NCBI RefSeq assembly: GCF_003390845.1
Contig: NZ_QMEK01000001.1
Coordinates: forward strand, 992,001 to 1,056,000
Length of the DNA: 64,000 nucleotides
Origin: Tropicimonas sp. IMCC34043
GTDB taxonomy: Bacteria; Pseudomonadota; Alphaproteobacteria; Rhodobacterales; Rhodobacteraceae
Direction: 5' to 3'
Shown: piece after piece, positions 18,481 to 29,457 of the stretch
How the letters are laid out: each line of letters opens with the position of its first letter
How positions within the stretch are numbered: the stretch's first letter is position 1
Translations under genes and position numbers: made by a program
The notes under the pieces: model-generated
What the model saw: the letters and a program-made list of their open reading frames with translations, nothing else
What the model was told of the DNA's origin: nothing
The model's database searches: none

Positions 18481-20052
18481 ATGACGGCACTGGACAAGGA
18501 CAGCGACGTTCGGGACGGGGTGGATCGCGAGACGGTCGAGACCGTCAAGTCCATGGGCACCTATAAGTACGGTTGGGAAACCGAGATCGAGATGGAGTAC
18601 GCTCCCAAGGGCGTCAACGAGGACATCGTCCGGCTGATCTCGGCGCGCAACAACGAGCCCGACTGGATGACCGAATGGCGGCTGCAGGCGTTCCGGCGCT
18701 GGCAGCAGATGGAATCGCCCGAATGGGCGATGCTGAAGATCCCCGAGATCGACTATCAGGACCAGTATTACTATGCGAAGCCGGTCTCGATGCACGAGAA
18801 GCCGAAGTCGCTCGACGATGTCGACCCGAAGCTTCTGGAGACCTATGCCAAGCTCGGGATCCCGTTGAAGGAACAGTTGATCCTGGCGGGCGTCGAGACC
18901 GGCGCCCCGGCGAGCGCGCAATCCGAAGGGCTGTCCGGGATCGACGATCTGGCGGCGACGGCGGGCACCGCGCGCAAGGTCGCGGTCGATGCGGTCTTCG
19001 ACTCGGTCTCGGTCGGCACCACGTTCAAGAAGGAACTGGCCGAGGCGGGCGTGATCTTCTGTTCGATTTCGGAGGCCATTCAGGATCATCCCGACCTGGT
19101 CCGGAAGTACCTCGGATCGGTTGTGCCGCAGTCAGACAATTTCTTCGCGACGCTGAACTCGGCGGTGTTTTCCGACGGTTCCTTCGTCTATGTGCCCGAA
19201 GGCGTGCGCTGCCCGATGGAGCTGTCGACCTATTTCCGGATCAATGCCGAGAATACCGGCCAGTTCGAGCGCACCCTGATCATTGCCGACAAGGGCGCCT
19301 ATGTGTCCTATCTCGAAGGCTGCACCGCGCCCAAGCGCGATATTGCCCAGTTGCACGCCGCGGTGGTCGAGATCGTGATCCTCGACGATGCCGAGGTGAA
19401 ATACTCGACGGTCCAGAACTGGTACCCCGGCGACGAGGACGGCAAGGGCGGGATCTATAACTTCGTCACCAAGCGTGCGGACTGCCGCGGTGCCCGGTCG
19501 AAGGTCATGTGGACCCAGGTCGAGACCGGATCGGCGATCACCTGGAAATACCCCTCGTGCCTGTTGCGCGGCGAGGAGAGCCAGGGCGAGTTCTATTCGA
19601 TCGCAATCACCAACAACTATCAGCAGGCCGACACCGGCACCAAGATGGTGCATCTGGGCAAGAATTCGAAAAGCCGGATCGTGTCGAAGGGGATCAGCGC
19701 CGGCAAGGCGCAGAATACCTATCGCGGCCTCGTCTCGGTGCATCCGAAGGCGCAGAACTGTCGCAACTACACCCAGTGCGACAGCCTGCTGATCGGCGGC
19801 GACTGCGGGGCGCACACGGTTCCCTATATCGAGGTCAAGAACAACAGCAGCCGGGTCGAGCACGAGGCCACAACCTCGAAGGTCGATGACGACCAGTTGT
19901 TCTATTGCCGCAGCCGCGGCATGGACGAGGAAGAGGCGGTGGCGCTGGTGGTCAACGGGTTCTGCAAGGACGTGTTGCAGGCGCTGCCGATGGAATTCGC
20001 CATGGAGGCGCAGCAGTTGGTTGCGATCTCGCTTGAAGGCTCAGTGGGGTAG
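18481..20052 (+). CDS. sufB: Fe-S cluster assembly scaffold protein SufB
   Basis: Core subunit of the SufBC2D scaffold on which Fe-S clusters are built; 523 residues from the ATG at 18481. A TTG twelve bases upstream is possible, but [13 protein letters not shown] fits the family start. Motifs include [47 protein letters not shown] and the C-terminal [19 protein letters not shown] with the conserved cysteine. It forms an operon with iscS upstream and sufC/sufD downstream. Confidence 0.96.
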   Translation: MTALDKDSDVRDGVDRETVETVKSMGTYKYGWETEIEMEYAPKGVNEDIVRLISARNNEPDWMTEWRLQAFRRWQQMESPEWAMLKIPEIDYQDQYYYAKPVSMHEKPKSLDDVDPKLLETYAKLGIPLKEQLILAGVETGAPASAQSEGLSGIDDLAATAGTARKVAVDAVFDSVSVGTTFKKELAEAGVIFCSISEAIQDHPDLVRKYLGSVVPQSDNFFATLNSAVFSDGSFVYVPEGVRCPMELSTYFRINAENTGQFERTLIIADKGAYVSYLEGCTAPKRDIAQLHAAVVEIVILDDAEVKYSTVQNWYPGDEDGKGGIYNFVTKRADCRGARSKVMWTQVETGSAITWKYPSCLLRGEESQGEFYSIAITNNYQQADTGTKMVHLGKNSKSRIVSKGISAGKAQNTYRGLVSVHPKAQNCRNYTQCDSLLIGGDCGAHTVPYIEVKNNSSRVEHEATTSKVDDDQLFYCRSRGMDEEEAVALVVNGFCKDVLQALPMEFAMEAQQLVAISLEGSVG

Positions 20053-20084
20053 ATGGGGTCCAGTGTCCGGGTGGATGCAAACAG

Positions 20085-20450
20085 ATGCTGAACGCTGTCC
20101 TGCGGCCGGGGACATGGCCATATGTGGCGCCGATCCTGCTGTTGCTGGCATCGAACGTCTTCATGACCTTCGCCTGGTACTGGCACCTGAAGTTCAAGTC
20201 CATGGCGCTGTGGTCGGTGGTGCTGATCAGCTGGTCGATCGCGCTGATGGAATACAGCCTCGCCGTGCCGGCGAACCGGATCGGGCATTCGGTTTATTCG
20301 GCGGCACAGCTCAAGACGATCCAGGAAGTCCTGGCCCTGACCATCTTCACCGGTTTTTCCGTCTTCTATCTGCGGGAAAGCCTGAGCTGGAACATTCTCG
20401 CCGGATTTGCGCTGATCGTGGCCGGCGCGGCGCTGGTTTTCAAGGGCTGA
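20085..20450 (+). CDS. DMT/DUF486-family small membrane protein
   Basis: A 121-residue inner-membrane protein with four predicted transmembrane helices. Motifs LLLLASNVFMTFAWYWHLKF, WSIALMEYSLAVPANRIG and FYLRESLSWN are those of DUF486, a four-helix DMT-like family. It sits between sufB and sufC, 32 bases after the former and 27 before the latter. Its role in Fe-S assembly is unknown; it may simply be co-transcribed. Confidence 0.85.
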   Translation: MLNAVLRPGTWPYVAPILLLLASNVFMTFAWYWHLKFKSMALWSVVLISWSIALMEYSLAVPANRIGHSVYSAAQLKTIQEVLALTIFTGFSVFYLRESLSWNILAGFALIVAGAALVFKG

Positions 20451-20477
20451 CATCGGCTCTTCACGAGGAAAATAGAT

Positions 20478-21233
<756 letters not shown>

Positions 21234-21234
21234 G

Positions 21235-22548
21235 ATGGCGGTCCGGCGGCAGAACCGACTGCAACCCAAGCTCGACGCGGCCGAGGCGCGGCTGGCGGCG
21301 ACAAGCCTGCCCGAGGGCGGGGTCTGGATCACCGAGGCGCGCAATCAGGCGCTGGCGCGGCTGCGCACCACGGGCCTGCCGAATGCGCGTGACGAATACT
21401 GGAAATACACCCGCCCCGACACTCTGGTTCAGCCCGAGCCTGTCGCGGCGGCGTTGTATCGGCCCGACGAGAAGACGATCTTTGCCGATCTCGACCGGCT
21501 GCACCTGACCTTTGTCGATGGCGTGCTCGACGTTGCCGCCTCCGATCCCCGGGCGCTCGATGGGGTTGAGATTCAGACCCTGGCCGATGCTGCGGCCGCC
21601 GATATCCACTGGGCGCGCGAGGTCTATGGCGTGCTCGAGGCCCGCGGGCAGGACCCGGTCGAACGGCCGCTTGCGGCGCTGAACACCGCGGTCGCGACCG
21701 AGGGGCTGGCGATCCGGGTGACCGGAAAGGCGGCGCGACCGATCCAGCTGACCTATCTGCAAAGCGCGCCCGACAGCGACGCGATGATCCACCACGTGAT
21801 CCGGCTGGAGCCCGGAGCCGAATTGACGGTGCTGGAAAACGGGCCGGCGGCGGCGCGGCTGACCCAGGTGATCGAGGTCGAGGTGGCCGATGGCGCGGCC
21901 TTCCACCACATTCGCGCCCAGGGCCGGACCCACGAACGGCGTGCGGCGACCCATATCTTTGCCCGGCTCGGCCGTGAAAGCGCGTTCAAGTCGTTCACGC
22001 TGACCGCCAACGGGGCGCTCACCCGCAACGATGTAGTGATCGAGTTTACCGGCGACGACGCGCTGGCCCATGTCGCCGGTGCCGCCCTTGGCGATGGCTC
22101 GGACCGGACCGGGTTTCATCACGACGACACGATCTTCATCACCCATGACGCACTGAATTGCGAAAGCCGACAGGTGTTCAAGAAGGTGCTGCGCAACGGC
22201 GCGACCGGGGTGTTTCAGGGCAAGATCCTGGTCCGAAAGGGAGCGCAGAAGACTGACGGCTATCAGATCAGCCAGGCGCTGCTGCTCGACGGCGACAGCC
22301 AGTTCCTGGCCAAGCCAGAGCTTGAGATCTATGCCGACGATGTCGCCTGTTCGCATGGCAGCACCTCGGGTGCGATCGACGAGGACGCGCTGTTCTATCT
22401 TCGCTCGCGCGGGGTGCCCGAAGGGCCGGCGACCGACCTGCTGATCCTCGCTTTCGTCGCCGAGGCGATCGACGAGATCGACGATCCGGCGATTGCGGCG
22501 GCGTTGCTCGAACGGCTCGAGTCCTGGCTGTCGCGGCATCGGGGCTGA
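21235..22548 (+). CDS. sufD: Fe-S assembly protein SufD
   Basis: Partner of SufB in the SufBC2D scaffold; 437 residues. The N-terminal helical region has ARDEYWKYTRPDTL. The beta-helix core has IRLEPGAELTVLENG, FKKVLRNGATGVFQGKILVRK and the C-terminal CSHGSTSGAIDEDALFYLRSRG. The start at 21235 follows sufC by one base and uses a GGAGGAAG ribosome site inside the sufC end. Confidence 0.95.
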   Translation: MAVRRQNRLQPKLDAAEARLAATSLPEGGVWITEARNQALARLRTTGLPNARDEYWKYTRPDTLVQPEPVAAALYRPDEKTIFADLDRLHLTFVDGVLDVAASDPRALDGVEIQTLADAAAADIHWAREVYGVLEARGQDPVERPLAALNTAVATEGLAIRVTGKAARPIQLTYLQSAPDSDAMIHHVIRLEPGAELTVLENGPAAARLTQVIEVEVADGAAFHHIRAQGRTHERRAATHIFARLGRESAFKSFTLTANGALTRNDVVIEFTGDDALAHVAGAALGDGSDRTGFHHDDTIFITHDALNCESRQVFKKVLRNGATGVFQGKILVRKGAQKTDGYQISQALLLDGDSQFLAKPELEIYADDVACSHGSTSGAIDEDALFYLRSRGVPEGPATDLLILAFVAEAIDEIDDPAIAAALLERLESWLSRHRG

Positions 22549-22551
22549 ACC

Positions 22552-23058
22552 GTGGCAGTTACGTCCGAGATCCTGCGCAGCTATCGCGCGCCCCGCAAGG
22601 TGATGCGGCGACTGCTGGCCGCGGCCGAGCGGGACGACCGCCCCGAGGCGCGGGCGCTGGCCTATCTGTTTCTGGGCTGCCTGATCATCTTCCTGTCGCA
22701 ACTGCCGTCCCTGGTGTCGTTTCACGCCGTGTCGGCGGATGCGCCGCCGGTCGAGGCGCTGGTTGGGGTCACGTTCTTCAGCTGGATGTTTGTCTGGCCG
22801 CTGCTGTTCTATCTGCTTGCGGCCATCGTGCACCTGATCGCGCGCGCCTTTGGCGGCAAGGGCAGCTTTTCCCGGGCCCGGGTGGCGCTGTTCTGGACCG
22901 TACTGGCGGTGTCGCCCCTGATGCTGCTGCGCGGGGCCGTTGAAAGCGTGGCGGGTCAGGGTGGCGCGCTTGCCGTCCTCGACGGGGCGATCGCCCTTGC
23001 CTTCTGTGCGCTCTGGGCCGTATCGCTGATCGAGGCCGAAGCGCCCTCGACCGTGTGA
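22552..23058 (+). CDS. YIP1-family membrane protein (first of two)
   Basis: 168 residues, starting at a GTG three bases after the sufD stop. About four hydrophobic segments (LAYLFLGCLIIFLSQLP; FFSWMFVWPLLFYLL; VALFWTVLAVSPLMLL; AIALAFCALWAV). It looks like the Yip1/YIP1-domain membrane proteins seen between sufD and sufS in relatives. Function unknown. It is adjacent to, and overlapping with, a second protein of the same type, suggesting a heteromeric pair. Confidence 0.7.
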   Translation: MAVTSEILRSYRAPRKVMRRLLAAAERDDRPEARALAYLFLGCLIIFLSQLPSLVSFHAVSADAPPVEALVGVTFFSWMFVWPLLFYLLAAIVHLIARAFGGKGSFSRARVALFWTVLAVSPLMLLRGAVESVAGQGGALAVLDGAIALAFCALWAVSLIEAEAPSTV

Positions 23059-23069
23059 AAGAAACGACC

Positions 23070-23709
23070 ATGTCCTCGCGTCCGCTGCCCCTTGCAGGCC
23101 TTGTCCTTGCCACATTCCGCAACCCCCGCGGGACGTTGCGGTTCCTGATGGACCGCTCCGTTCCCGTGACGGCGCTGTGGCAGGCGCTTGTCCTGCTGGC
23201 GGTGCTGATCGTGCTGTTCGAACAGACCCTGCAGCACCTTGCGGGCGGCACCATGCCGCCTGTGACAGACGATGCCGCGGCCGATCCGGTCGCCGCGATG
23301 ATCTGGAGCCTGCAGTCGACGGTGCTTGGCAACCCGCTGATGGTCGCGAGCTTTCAGGTCCTGTTCTGCGCGCTGGGGGTGCTGGCGCTGTACCGCGTCG
23401 GCCGGATGTTCGGCGGCACCGGCACATTGCAGCAGTCGCTGACCGCGATGAACTGGTTTCTGGTCATCTATCTGGCGATGCTGCTCGTCTCGTCCATCCT
23501 GGTCATGGTGGTGCCGGTCGTGGGGCTGATGGCGGTGCTTGCGATCGTGGTGGTGAACGGCTGGCTTGCCACCGTCTTCACCTGCGAGCTGCACGGCTTT
23601 CGCGAGCCGTTTCTGGTACTTCTTGGCATTGTCGCCACCACGGTACTCATACTTCTTGCGCTGGGAATGCTGGTAAGCATCGTCCTGTCCGGCACGATCG
23701 GGGATACCA

Positions 23710-23720
<11 letters not shown>
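23070..23720 (+). CDS. YIP1-family membrane protein (second of two)
   Basis: 216 residues from the ATG at 23070; a GTG at 23055 overlapping the previous stop (GTGA) is an alternative that would add five residues and imply translational coupling. It has about five hydrophobic segments, with the Yip1-like pattern of an N-terminal FRNPRGTLRFLMDR segment followed by membrane helices. Its 3' end overlaps the sufS start by 11 bases. Role unknown. Confidence 0.7.
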
Positions 23721-24933
<1,213 letters not shown>

Positions 24934-24943
24934 ACAACTTTGC

Positions 24944-24963
24944 CAAGGCCGGTTGCCTTGTCT
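24944..24963 (+). terminator. Weak hairpin after sufS
   Basis: CAAGGC / GCCTTG with a 5-base loop followed by TCTT, 10 bases after the sufS stop. Plausible end of the suf operon, though the stem is short. Confidence 0.4.
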
Positions 24964-25016
24964 TGACGCGGGGGGAGGGCATCGGCCCCGGGGAAATGAC
25001 GGGTTCGCGCCGCCCT

Positions 25017-26069
25017 CTAGTGGGCATAGCCATAAGCGATGGCTACCGCGCCAAGCAGCATGAGCGGGAACCCCCAATAGGTGACGTGCCAGTCGACGGC
25101 CTTCGCGCGCGCCTCGCGACCCGATGTCGCCGCCCGGTGCAGCGCCACGTTATAGGCCACCGCGCCAGCCGAGATCAGGAAGGTCGCCAGCATCAGCACG
25201 TCGATGAAGGTCAGATATCCCAGCCGCGGCAACTCGCCCGCAATGGTGAAGTTGAAGGCGATGAAGGCCAGCAGGTTGCCGCTGGCGACGTCGATGCGGC
25301 GCCGGTAATCCTGGATGAACAGGTTTGCCCAGGCCACGCCCATCAACAGGATCAGCGGCGTAAAGATCCGCGCCCAGTAATACAGCATATGGCGGCTGGC
25401 CTCGAATCCCATCGAATACCGTGCCGAGGCCAGGCCGGTCAGGCCCGGGACCTCGTCGGTCTCGGTCCAGACCCTGCGCACCACCCACTCCTCCTCGCCA
25501 AGCTTCGTGCCCATTCCGCTGGCCTCGGGCAGGGCGGTGAAATCGATGAAATCGGACGGCGCATTGGCGAGGATCCGGACATAGAATTTCTGGCTGTCGA
25601 AGGGAAACGCGCGAAAGTCGAAGTCGGGCGCCTGCAGGGTGACGATCACCTCGCCGGCATAGGTCGCCGTCCCGTCGGCGAACCACGTCACCCGGGCGGA
25701 TTTGTCAAAGCTGCGGGCCTGCTGGTTCTCGATCGTCATGGCCGGAACGTTCAGCCCCTGTTCGCGGGCCATGCGCAGGAAACCGGCAGAATCGAGGGTC
25801 CGGTACTTGCGCCCCGTGGCCTCGGCATCGAAGGCCAGCGCAGGATCGTTCCAGACCATGCGGATCCGGGCCACGACGCCGAAGTTCTCGGCCTTCTGGT
25901 CGACCGACGTCAACTGGGTCACCATCACCCCGATCCCGACGTCAAGCGGGGTCTCGGGCGCCACGCTGTCGGCGAGGGTATCGAGCTCTGCCATGGCCTG
26001 GGCGCGCAGGGCAGGCGCACCCTGAAGCGTCGTCAGGGTGAGGACAAACACGAAGATCAACCTGCGCAT
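25017..26069 (-). CDS. Pentameric ligand-gated ion channel (GLIC/ELIC-like, Cys-loop receptor superfamily)
   Basis: 350 residues with a signal peptide (MRRLIFVFVLTLTTLQ, cleavage near ALRAQA). The extracellular beta-sandwich has RMVWNDPAL near 70-78 and the Pro-loop signature FRAFPFDSQKF at 152-162, the prokaryotic counterpart of the Cys-loop (no cysteine pair). Four membrane helices follow: M1 about 232-252, pore-lining M2 259-280 ending in FTIAGELPRL, M3 286-308 (LTFIDVLMLATFL) and M4 331-349. The M2-M3 element ELPRLGYLTFID closely resembles GLIC (ILPRLPYTTVID). The start at 26069 begins the signal peptide; longer in-frame reading lacks sense. The ligand is unknown. Convergent with sufS. 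Confidence 0.85.
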   Translation of the reverse strand: MRRLIFVFVLTLTTLQGAPALRAQAMAELDTLADSVAPETPLDVGIGVMVTQLTSVDQKAENFGVVARIRMVWNDPALAFDAEATGRKYRTLDSAGFLRMAREQGLNVPAMTIENQQARSFDKSARVTWFADGTATYAGEVIVTLQAPDFDFRAFPFDSQKFYVRILANAPSDFIDFTALPEASGMGTKLGEEEWVVRRVWTETDEVPGLTGLASARYSMGFEASRHMLYYWARIFTPLILLMGVAWANLFIQDYRRRIDVASGNLLAFIAFNFTIAGELPRLGYLTFIDVLMLATFLISAGAVAYNVALHRAATSGREARAKAVDWHVTYWGFPLMLLGAVAIAYGYAH

Positions 26070-26263
26070 CAAGGACCCCACAGCGCGCCGGCGAAAATTC
26101 TGCCGTTCCCAAGCAGAACACGACTCCCTGCGAGATGGCAATCGGGCGCGATCTGGTACCGTGGCGAAAGACCAGGGCCCTGGACGTCCCAAGGATTTCC
26201 CGTGCGGCCTGGTGCAGCTTGATGTTGCAGAGGGCCAGCAATGCCGGTATAGCCCTGCGGCAC

Positions 26264-26340
26264 GCACCCATAGCTCAGCTGGATAGAGTGTCGCCCTCCG
26301 AAGGCGAAGGTCGTAGGTTCGAATCCTACTGGGTGCACCA
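26264..26340 (+). tRNA. tRNA-Arg (CCG anticodon)
   Basis: 77-base cloverleaf with acceptor GCACCCA / TGGGTGC, D stem GCTC / GAGT, anticodon stem TCGCC / GGCGA with loop CTCCGAA (anticodon CCG, reads CGG), T arm GTAGG-TTCGAAT-CCTAC and an encoded CCA. It marks the left edge of an accessory region, so it is a possible integration site. Confidence 0.96.
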
Positions 26341-26369
26341 AATTTTGAAACGCAGCGTTCTTGGGCGAA

Positions 26370-27275
26370 CTACCTTCTATTGTCCGTGCTCGATGATGAT
26401 CCAAATGCGGTCATGGAAAAAGCAATAAAACTACGCAAGCGTGGCGTCATGCGCCGATCGCGTTGGTAGAGAAGCCACATGGGTCTTTCACCCAGTCGCC
26501 AATCCGGGAAGAGCCGAACCAGGCAGCCGGTCTCAAGGTCGCGTTTCACGAGGATTTCCGGCTGCATGATGATACCAAGACCTGCGCGTGCTGCGGCACG
26601 GACAGCTTGGCCGTTATTAACGGTGATCATCCGTGGAGGTGTAACCGCCTTCTCTTCGCCCTCCCTGGCGAACTTCCATGGCGACCTCGCTGACGGCGTG
26701 AAGGCGATGGTATCATGGCCAGACAGCTCATCGGGGTGAATCGGGACTCCTCGGCGGGAGAGATAGTCGGGGGCGGCGCAGACGGCCATGCGGTAAGGGG
26801 CCAAAGGTCTGGCAATCATCGCGCTGTCCTGCATCACGCCGATGCGGAAGGCGATATCGAAGCCTTCCTCCACCAAGTCGACGGTACGATCGGACAAGGC
26901 GATGTCGAGTTCTACATCGGGCGCGGACAGTCGGTAGGCGGCGAGTGCCGGCATCAACGCCTCCGAGCCGAAGGTGGTGGGCGCGGTGATACGCAATCGA
27001 CCTTGCACCCGCGTCTGCTCAAGCTCTGCAGCCTCTTCTGCAAGCGCGATACGGCCCAGAATATCGCGACACTGCTCAACGTAGCTCGCCCCGAAATCCG
27101 TCAGGCTTTGTCGCCGTGTCGTGCGATTGAGAAGGCGCGTTCCGAGACGGTTCTCCAAAGCCGCGATCTGCTGACCGACCATGGCTGCAGATTGGCCCAG
27201 CGCCGCGGCCGCAGCACTCATCGAACCCGACTGAACCGTTGTGACGAAGGCTTGCATACAGCGCACGACGTCCAT
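26370..27275 (-). CDS. LysR-family transcriptional regulator (SDR partner)
   Basis: 301 residues. The N-terminal winged helix-turn-helix is in residues ~1-60 ([40 protein letters not shown]), followed by a LysR substrate-binding domain with [20 protein letters not shown], of the CrgA-like subgroup. It is divergent from an SDR gene across ~100 bases that hold an ATGAT-N7-ATCAT repeat, so it probably controls that gene. Its inducer is unknown. The gene lies just after the tRNA-Arg on the opposite strand. Confidence 0.88.
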   Translation of the reverse strand: MDVVRCMQAFVTTVQSGSMSAAAAALGQSAAMVGQQIAALENRLGTRLLNRTTRRQSLTDFGASYVEQCRDILGRIALAEEAAELEQTRVQGRLRITAPTTFGSEALMPALAAYRLSAPDVELDIALSDRTVDLVEEGFDIAFRIGVMQDSAMIARPLAPYRMAVCAAPDYLSRRGVPIHPDELSGHDTIAFTPSARSPWKFAREGEEKAVTPPRMITVNNGQAVRAAARAGLGIIMQPEILVKRDLETGCLVRLFPDWRLGERPMWLLYQRDRRMTPRLRSFIAFSMTAFGSSSSTDNRR

Positions 27276-27305
27276 TCAATGGCATTCCTTTATAATGATA
27301 GCTTA

Positions 27306-27322
27306 ATGATGCCGATTATCAT
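27306..27322. promoter_or_regulatory. Inverted repeat between lysR and SDR genes
   Basis: ATGAT-GCCGATT-ATCAT in the divergent promoter, contained in a longer ATGATA..TATCAT repeat from 27295. The spacing is compatible with a LysR T-N11-A site. Confidence 0.45.
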
Positions 27323-27376
27323 CAAATTTCCCATCAGTTACAACAGCTCCGAAAGTCGTCCTTGAAGGAGTTGGAT

Positions 27377-28138
27377 ATGACACTGACGCGATTTGCGGGA
27401 AAAACGATTGTCATCACGGGTGCGGGAACAGGCATGGGGCGGGCGGCGGCGATCCGCCTCTCGAAGGAAGGCGCACAGTGCGTTCTCGTCGGCCGCCGTC
27501 AGGCACCCCTTGAAGAGGTTGCAGCCGAGATCGTTGCTGAAGGCGGTAAAGCCTTGGCAATTGCCTGCGATATTGGAAACGCCGCTGCGGTTGAGGCGAT
27601 GGTACGGTTGGCGAAGAGCGCCAACGGTCGCATCGACGGCCTTTTTGCGAATGCTGGCGTCTTGGGCGCGTTCAAGCCTCTCGCCGAGACGGAGACTGCC
27701 GACTTCGAGGAGCTTGTCAGTACGAACCTCCTGGGAACCTTCCTATCGATCAAGCACTCTCTGCCACATCTTGAGGGCGGCGCCGTCGTCATCAACGCCT
27801 CATGGACCGTCAACAGCGTCATGCCCGGCGCGGGTGCCTATGCGGCGACCAAGGGGGCGTTGATCGCCATGATGCACACGCTTGCCATGGAACAAGGAGC
27901 CCGCAACGTTCGCGTCAACAGCATCAGTCCCGGCATCATCCTGACGCCGATGGCCGACGAGGTTCTGGACCCGGCATTCTCCGCCAAGCTTGCCGCCCAC
28001 ACGCCCTTGGGGCGAAACGGAACTCCCGTCGACATTGCCGGCACCGTCGCATGGCTGCTCTCCGACGATGCCCAGTTCATTACAGGTCAGGATATTCTGA
28101 TTGATGGCGGCTTCACACTCGGAGGACCGCGACTGTGA
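27377..28138 (+). CDS. Short-chain dehydrogenase/reductase (SDR, classical)
   Basis: NAD(P)(H)-dependent oxidoreductase of 253 residues; substrate unknown. The cofactor motif is TGAGTGMGRAAA; NAG is in LFANAGVLGAFKP. The catalytic Ser region is VINASWTVNSVMPGAGAYAA and Y-x-x-x-K is in YAATKGAL. The C-terminal FITGQDILIDGGFTLGG is typical. AAGGAGTTGGAT before the ATG at 27377 decides the start over a TTG at 27362. Divergent from a LysR gene, its likely regulator. Confidence 0.9.
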   Translation: MTLTRFAGKTIVITGAGTGMGRAAAIRLSKEGAQCVLVGRRQAPLEEVAAEIVAEGGKALAIACDIGNAAAVEAMVRLAKSANGRIDGLFANAGVLGAFKPLAETETADFEELVSTNLLGTFLSIKHSLPHLEGGAVVINASWTVNSVMPGAGAYAATKGALIAMMHTLAMEQGARNVRVNSISPGIILTPMADEVLDPAFSAKLAAHTPLGRNGTPVDIAGTVAWLLSDDAQFITGQDILIDGGFTLGGPRL

Positions 28139-28584
28139 GCGATGCACTCAACAGACCCCAGAGCGGCCTTTGAGACGCGGATCTGCACGATTTTCTACGA
28201 ATGCGGACATAAAAGGGGGCTTAGAGGGCTATGGCGTAGACATAGTTCTCATCATCACCCGGCGCGGTGCACCATTACCCTCGAACTTCCAAGACGTTGG
28301 GTTGGTCTGACCTCCAAGCCGAGCCCCTGTGCGCCTTGGGTCCGGCGCAGGCACGCCATTCAGCCGCATCACCACATATTGGCGGCAAAGCTCAGTGGTG
28401 CCGTTCTGAAGGCTCGCGAGATCGTCGAACAATGCCGGACGAGACATAGGGGGACCAGTTCCCACATCGGATCAAGGACCGGAGCATAAGCCTCTGGTGC
28501 CCGTCGCTGAAACGCCCCCGTTCGCCAGGAGCATTCAGTGGCCCGCAACAGGAGCATCCGTCTCTCGATACCGGCTCCTGTGTC
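28139..28584. other. Region with no recognised gene (decayed DNA)
   Basis: About 450 bases. Several short frames are open. The minus-strand frame at 28229-28465 (ELCRQYVVMRLNGVPAPDPR) has some coding look but matches no family I know and has no ribosome site. It lies between an SDR gene and fragments of a HipA-like gene and a transposase, so it is probably broken mobile or host DNA. Confidence 0.4.
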
Positions 28585-28866
28585 TTAGCCGACAAGCCGT
28601 GCGCGTGCCGCTTCAAACCGCTCACGTAGATCATCATGATCGGCGCCAAGGCCATCGACGCAATCGCGGTTCAAGAACTGCCGGCCGGCAAAAAGCTTCC
28701 TGTCGGTCTCGGTCAATATGGCTGCCTCACAGACCCCGGTCCATTCGCCCGCGATCGTTGCCAGCTGGTCTGCAATGATGGCCATGGCGTCATCCTCCTT
28801 GATCGAGAAATCAGGGGCCGCGTCGAGACAGATTCGGAGCGTGCTCATGCGGTTCTCGCCCTACAG
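28585..28866 (-). pseudogene. C-terminal fragment of a HipA-like kinase
   Basis: The minus-strand frame encodes TLRICLDAAPDFSIKEDDA then VCEAAILTETDRKLFAGRQ and FLN. This resembles the C-terminal end of HipA serine/threonine kinases (VCDEAxLxxVDRxLFWxRQFLNPFAFEG). Only ~90 residues remain of about 400; the kinase core is absent and no HipB is present. The fragment begins where an IS5-type transposase fragment starts on the other strand, suggesting truncation by that insertion. Assignment from memory of the family. Confidence 0.45.
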
Positions 28867-29457
28867 GAAGTCGCCTGGCACCGGCGCGATGCTGTGCTTC
28901 ATGGGGCATGCGCTGATGGAGAACCGCAGCGTGCCTGCGGTCGAGGGCGACCTGACCCTGGCCGACGGCCGGGCTGAACGCAAGGCAGCGCTCGACATGA
29001 TGCACCGGCAATCGCCGGGATCGACGAGACGGCTGACGCTGGGCGCAGACAAGACATATGACGCTGCCGGGTTCGTGGCCGATTGCCGTCAGGCCTGCAT
29101 CATCCCACATGTCGCTCAGAGGGCGCGGTTCTCGGCATCGACGGACGCACCACGCGGCACAAGGGCTATGCGACGTCGCAGAAGCACCGGAAACGCATCG
29201 AGGAGCTTTTCGTCCGGTCAAAGACGGTCGGTGGTGCGGCGCAGACGGTCTGTCGCGGCCTCGAGCGGGTGCGGTCGCGCTTCATCCTCACGCTGGCGGC
29301 GGCAAACCTTGCGCGGCTGCCGCGTTGTTGGCTGTCTGAAGGCGAGGACCGCCGCGCAATTCACGCCGAGCGGCCAAGACAGGCCGGAAAATCGTATTCC
29401 CGCGCCAAGCAAGGCGGAAACCGCTCCGCTCGCACGACTATTTCAGCACCCTTCTAG
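28867..29457 (+). pseudogene. IS5-family transposase fragment (frameshifted)
   Basis: Two frames together encode the C-terminal half of an IS5-type DDE transposase. The first carries LCFMGHALMENR, RAERKAALDMMHRQSPGSTR, RLTLGADKTYDAAGFVADCR and IIPHVAQ. The second, after a frameshift near 29115-29130, carries IDGRTTRHKGYATSQKHRKR, IEELF and LERVRSRFILTLAAANLARL. The N-terminal half with the first catalytic Asp is missing. The catalytic Glu region (RKRIEELF) remains. It ends where the LysR gene of the catabolic cluster ends on the other strand, so the element probably brought in or bounds that cluster. Confidence 0.8.

Noticed and set aside
28229..28465. Minus-strand 78-codon frame with protein-like composition
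   Set aside because: No ribosome site, no recognisable family and located among decayed fragments; not called as a gene.
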